A stretch of DNA of 64,000 bases from Falsibacillus pallidus (GTDB taxonomy: Bacteria; Bacillota; Bacilli; Bacillales; DSM-25281): positions 117,043 through 181,042 of the forward strand of contig NZ_QQAY01000005.1 of NCBI RefSeq assembly GCF_003350505.1, given 5' to 3'. Made by a program: the position numbers and the translations under genes. Positions 60,798 to 64,000 of the stretch are shown here, piece after piece (position 1 is the stretch's first letter; the number at the start of each line of letters is the position of its first letter). The notes beneath the pieces are model-generated. The model saw nothing but the letters and a program-made list of their open reading frames with translations. It was not told the origin of the DNA and searched no databases.

Positions 60798-63518
60798 TCA
60801 AATCATACGTTCATACTGTCTGGTTTTCAGCTCATAGAACGTCAGTGCATCTTCATATATTTCCGGGTTGGTTTTCATATTCTCGAGCAGTTGTTTGTTC
60901 GTTTCAATGACAGCCAGCGTTTCTTCTACATTTTGTTTAAGGACCGCAATCGGCTCCCTGAAGAAGAAGGAAACATCGCGTTTGAGCGATTTTTCAAACA
61001 GGTCGAATTGAAGCATGAAATTCGAAATGATGGAGTCGGCGGATTCTTGATAATCCTCATTCTCCAACAGCCTGCGGTAGCTGTTATAAAGCATGTTCTT
61101 ATTCTGAGGCAGTGCCCCGAATAATTTCCCCGCCCCTTTCAAAAGCAGCTGGGATGGGTTGTTCTTAAGCAGGATATTGACCTTTTCCACTTGCACGGAG
61201 GTGGTCATCCTTTCAGCATCCCGCCTCCAGTCTTCGAGTACCCTGAAGTCCCCTTCAAGAATGATTCTTTCTTCCTCATAAAGGGTATTGAACCCATCGC
61301 TCATTTCAGACAGCTGCATTTGGCTGTCTTCGAATTCCGCTTTTGCGAACGTGATCCATTCCTGCAAGGAGTCATACAGCTTCGGAAGGATGCGGTTCTC
61401 GATATCCTGATGCACCTTTTCGTTCATTTCATCATTCAATCTGATATGAAGATCTCTGAAATCACTGTCCTCATGAATGGAGTCCGCACATTCTTTGAAA
61501 ATCCTCGGAATCCGCTCGGCCAGTTCCACGCGGACATCCTCTTTTATTTGATGATAACGGTTCGCAATGACTGCCGCCTTTTCACTTTCAAGGTCCTCGG
61601 TCTGATGGATGGCTCCATTCAATTTCTTGGTCATTTCTTCATCCCACATGATTGAATGCACATAGCCGCGTTCCATCTCCACCCTTTTCGTCAGGAGATA
61701 TTGGATGAAGTCCTTGACTAGATTCAATAGGCGTTCCGTACGCTCCTCTTCAATATCCCGGTAACTGAATGCAGAGGAGATGAATTGTGTCCACTCCTGC
61801 TTCTGCCCAGTGTTGGAATAAAGGGAAGAATACAGGAAGACTTGGGAATGTGGAAACTCGGTATGAATTCTGTCGCTTGTTTCCATCAAAATGCGCTGCG
61901 CCTCTTGGTCGTTATAAATGGTATCCACTTTATTCAGCAAGAAATGCACTTGAAGCTTCGGTGCCTTCTTCTTCAGTTTTCTCAAGAATTCCCATTCCCC
62001 GCTTGTAAGAGGTGTATTGATATTCGTTACAAAGAGAAGGATATCAGCCATTGGGAGGAACTTCGCAATTTCATTTCGTTCAACGCTGCCAGCTCCTGGT
62101 GTATCAATGAAAGCGAGCTTGTTTTGTGCCAGGAAAGGAGATGGGACATTAATTTCATAGAATGTCTCCCCGGCCATTTTCGGGAGGGTCCCATTCGTCC
62201 TGTCATAAAATTCTTCTAGAGACGAAATCGAATAAACCTCATTCTCTGTCAGTTCATTGAGCTCGACTTCATCCCCATTTTTAATAAGCATGACAGACGG
62301 CGTCGGAGATCCCAATAGATTCTCCCCAACAATAGAATTAATGAATGCTGACTTCCCATTGCCGTTCATTCCTGCCATTAATACGTGGTTCACATTGAAG
62401 TCAAGGAGTTCCTTTATCATCCATCTGTATCGCTGAGCCACTGTCAATTCTTTTTCCTCTGCCCATAGACAGATGGTTTCGAAGAGAAGCAGCCCCTTCT
62501 TCAAACCGTCAAATTCCCCCCGTAAATGCTTAATCAAGCGGTCTGCTTCTTCCAATGCGGCATATTCAATGGATCCCGGAAACATTTCTTCCCAAGCCAT
62601 GGCAGCTGAGCCTGCAAAAAGACTCTGCTCCGCATCTGAAAGTTTCGTCCAGTTCATAATCAGCTGTGGAAGGACATGAGAAAGTTCCTTCATATAATAT
62701 TGTCCGCTGACCAAGTCCATATAAGTATCTCTGTGCAGCCTTGATAGCTCATGCCATGGGTATTCGCGGTTTATATCCAACTCCCTTAAAAGTCCATTGA
62801 TAGAATATAGCCACGCAATATAGGACGGCTGTTTATCATAGCTTCTCCATAAAGAAGCGGCAAGACGTTCAAATGCAGCTTTGTCCATTCCATACAAAGC
62901 GTGGAGCGCCTCTTTGAAATAATCAGGCTGGAACGACAGCGTCGCCCCTCTGTCGATATAATCATTCAGGACTTCAAACCACTGGAGGGAACGTGTACGG
63001 ACAGCCTCATTCACTGCCAGTTCCACAGCACTTTCCCAATCTTGCTGCCTCTCGTAGAAACTCCTTGCGATTTTTGTGACATTCGGATAATCAGGGTTCA
63101 AGGCAACCACTTTTTTCACTACCCTGTCTGCCTGCTCATGCTTTTCCCTGACCATATAAAGAGACAACAGCTGCAGGGAAATTTCCGTATTTAATACGAT
63201 ATTCTCCGTTTTGATGGATTTATAGATTTCTTCTGCTGTAGGAAGCAAATCCAGCTCGAAATAGGCGTCGGCTGTATTCTTTTTCGCCCACGGCTCCAGC
63301 TCATTCACAATGTTCTCCCACTTAAAGATGGCTGCTTCGAAATCCTTATTGTGAAAATAGATTTCGCCTTGCGCATATCGGATATGCGAAAGTTCAGGAA
63401 CCTCTTTTTCCTGTTCCTTCAGATACTCCTCACCTAATATCCGGATGGGATGATCTGTTTCATTGCCTTCTGTATAAGATTCATAGAATACTTTTCTAAT
63501 CAATTGTCCTTCTATCAT
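60798..63518 (-). CDS. TPR-containing dynamin-family GTPase
   Basis: A 906-residue protein. Residues about 1-330 are TPR-like helical repeats (HIRYAQGEIYFHNKDFEAAI, LFTAEEIYKSI-type). The dynamin GTPase follows: G1 AGMNGNGKSAFIN near 383, G3 FIDTPGAGS near 471, G4 LLNKVDTI near 529. The C-terminal 300 residues are long charged helices interrupted by a hydrophobic LLLKGAGKLFGALP near 795, a possible membrane paddle. Bacterial dynamin-like proteins remodel or protect membranes. The ATG at 63518 follows GGGGGACG; in-frame sequence further upstream is repeat array and is not coding. Confidence 0.85.
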   Translation of the reverse strand: MIEGQLIRKVFYESYTEGNETDHPIRILGEEYLKEQEKEVPELSHIRYAQGEIYFHNKDFEAAIFKWENIVNELEPWAKKNTADAYFELDLLPTAEEIYKSIKTENIVLNTEISLQLLSLYMVREKHEQADRVVKKVVALNPDYPNVTKIARSFYERQQDWESAVELAVNEAVRTRSLQWFEVLNDYIDRGATLSFQPDYFKEALHALYGMDKAAFERLAASLWRSYDKQPSYIAWLYSINGLLRELDINREYPWHELSRLHRDTYMDLVSGQYYMKELSHVLPQLIMNWTKLSDAEQSLFAGSAAMAWEEMFPGSIEYAALEEADRLIKHLRGEFDGLKKGLLLFETICLWAEEKELTVAQRYRWMIKELLDFNVNHVLMAGMNGNGKSAFINSIVGENLLGSPTPSVMLIKNGDEVELNELTENEVYSISSLEEFYDRTNGTLPKMAGETFYEINVPSPFLAQNKLAFIDTPGAGSVERNEIAKFLPMADILLFVTNINTPLTSGEWEFLRKLKKKAPKLQVHFLLNKVDTIYNDQEAQRILMETSDRIHTEFPHSQVFLYSSLYSNTGQKQEWTQFISSAFSYRDIEEERTERLLNLVKDFIQYLLTKRVEMERGYVHSIMWDEEMTKKLNGAIHQTEDLESEKAAVIANRYHQIKEDVRVELAERIPRIFKECADSIHEDSDFRDLHIRLNDEMNEKVHQDIENRILPKLYDSLQEWITFAKAEFEDSQMQLSEMSDGFNTLYEEERIILEGDFRVLEDWRRDAERMTTSVQVEKVNILLKNNPSQLLLKGAGKLFGALPQNKNMLYNSYRRLLENEDYQESADSIISNFMLQFDLFEKSLKRDVSFFFREPIAVLKQNVEETLAVIETNKQLLENMKTNPEIYEDALTFYELKTRQYERMI

Positions 63519-63750
63519 CTTTTCGTCCCCCGATGAATTAATTTGCATGATGTAAAAATACTTCGCGTGTTTCCATTTATGTACCCTTATATGAAAAAGA
63601 TTAAAACACATAGTACGGCTATCCTCGTATTCTAACAAAGAATTATTTGCAATAAATTTCATTTCACTTTCATTTTTGATACATTTACGTGTTCCTTCTG
63701 TAATGTATTTAATATAAATGGCAGGTATTTCTAGGTGAGGGGCCTGTGAG

Positions 63751-63777
63751 GTGACAGTCACGCCCCGGTATTTGTCG
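63751..63777. repeat. companion motif of array D
   Basis: GTGAC-A-GTCAC (63751-63761) overlapping CACGCCCCGGTATTTGTCG (63759-63777), the same composite as at 42493-42522. Confidence 0.75.
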
Positions 63778-63855
63778 GATTTTGTCAAGACGCTGACGCG
63801 ATCGGTATGAAATTTATGTATTGGATAACCGGGGACAGCTGCCCACTGGCCACTG

Positions 63856-63918
63856 GCGCAAAGGAAGGTGATTTTGGCGCATGCGGTGTCCTGATTGGCG
63901 CATAGTGGACTTCTGTCA
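63856..63918. repeat. 21-bp GCGCATA array D, 3 units
   Basis: Cores GCGCAAA, GCGCATG and GCGCATA begin at 63856, 63877 and 63898. A short or decayed member of the family. Confidence 0.8.
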
Positions 63919-64000
63919 ATAAAGTAGACACTTATATGCAAGTAAATGGCGTACTTTTTTTCTTCCGCGCTTCGTTTTCACTCCGCTTGGAGGCCTCTGC

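Larger units (their letters stand above)
63519..64000. other. upstream region of the dynamin-like gene with companion motif and array D
   Basis: About 230 bp of AT-rich promoter region, then the companion motif, array D, and 80 bp of unassigned sequence to the edge. TGTCAATAAAGTAGACA at 63914-63930 is an imperfect inverted repeat that may begin another element beyond the window. Confidence 0.6.

Noticed and set aside
63519..63941. N-terminal extension of the dynamin-like protein by 141 residues
   Set aside because: The upstream frame runs through array D and AT-rich promoter sequence with no family similarity, while the ATG at 63518 has GGGGGACG in front of it.
63910..63945. End of an insertion sequence (TGTCAATAAAGTAGACA)
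   Set aside because: It looks like an IS terminus, but no transposase, second end or target duplication is visible before the window stops.

Overview
The window looks like chromosome of a spore-forming member of the Bacillaceae (Bacillus sensu lato). Support comes from AGGAGG-type ribosome sites, frequent TTG and GTG starts, a gamma-type spore protein, a probable coat protein, orphan sporulation-type sensor kinases, and orthologues of many Bacillus genes (ltaS, swrC, ohr/ohrR, topB, yfmJ, yfmL, yfiBC, yhfW, yhgE). I cannot name the species. There is no rRNA, tRNA, prophage, plasmid replicon, intact insertion sequence or CRISPR array. All calls were made by eye from sequence and remembered family features; no database was searched.

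Layout. 1-10 kb: partial SpoVB-type flippase, TspO-like membrane protein, HpaB-type hydroxylase, small spore protein, SwrC-type RND pump with a divergent TetR regulator and three operator-like palindromes, and lipoteichoic acid synthase. 10-21 kb: YngK-like secreted glycosidase, YbaK deacylase with an oxidoreductase, the tryptophan-to-anthranilate genes kynU-kynB and kynA split by an ABC-F ATPase gene, and a three-gene overlapping operon (SDR, divergent QueA-like enzyme, VOC protein). 21-38 kb: MarR-MFS drug pump unit, WG-repeat protein, a probable sigma-B stress gene, YhfW Rieske oxidoreductase, sensor kinase, topB, yfmJ/yfmL, a diguanylate cyclase and glpQ. 38-52 kb: ohrR/ohr, a catabolite-controlled nucleoside permease, AmiS/UreI channel, AbrB-type membrane protein, SGNH hydrolase, Na+/amino-acid symporter, His/Gln/Trp-rich coat-like protein, heterodimeric ABC exporter yfiBC and a split threonine/serine exporter. 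52-64 kb: MarR-yhgE, a cytochrome b/molybdoenzyme fusion, a KinB-like kinase, C39-like protein, an MFS transporter and a large TPR-dynamin GTPase.

The most unusual material is intergenic. (1) Five arrays hold 28 units of a degenerate repeat with a GCGCATA core spaced at exactly 21 bp, two helical turns. They occur in four gaps (21.0-21.5, 42.6, 52.5 and 63.9 kb), all in one orientation and always upstream of a minus-strand gene. Three of the four gaps also carry a second motif, CACGCCCCGGTTTTTGTCG, which matches one arm of a long terminator hairpin at 10.56 kb. (2) A roughly 170-bp ISL3-like MITE is present in four copies plus a fragment. Three copies have perfect 8-bp target duplications; one sits directly in front of a gene's ribosome site and another directly after a stop codon. 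(3) A long imperfect hairpin repeat and a perfect 26-bp palindrome lie behind a sensor kinase gene.

Functionally the region mixes stress defence (organic peroxides, drug export, general stress), envelope and spore functions, and amino-acid and nucleoside use. Regulation is mostly local: TetR and MarR regulators sit beside palindromes at the genes they probably control.
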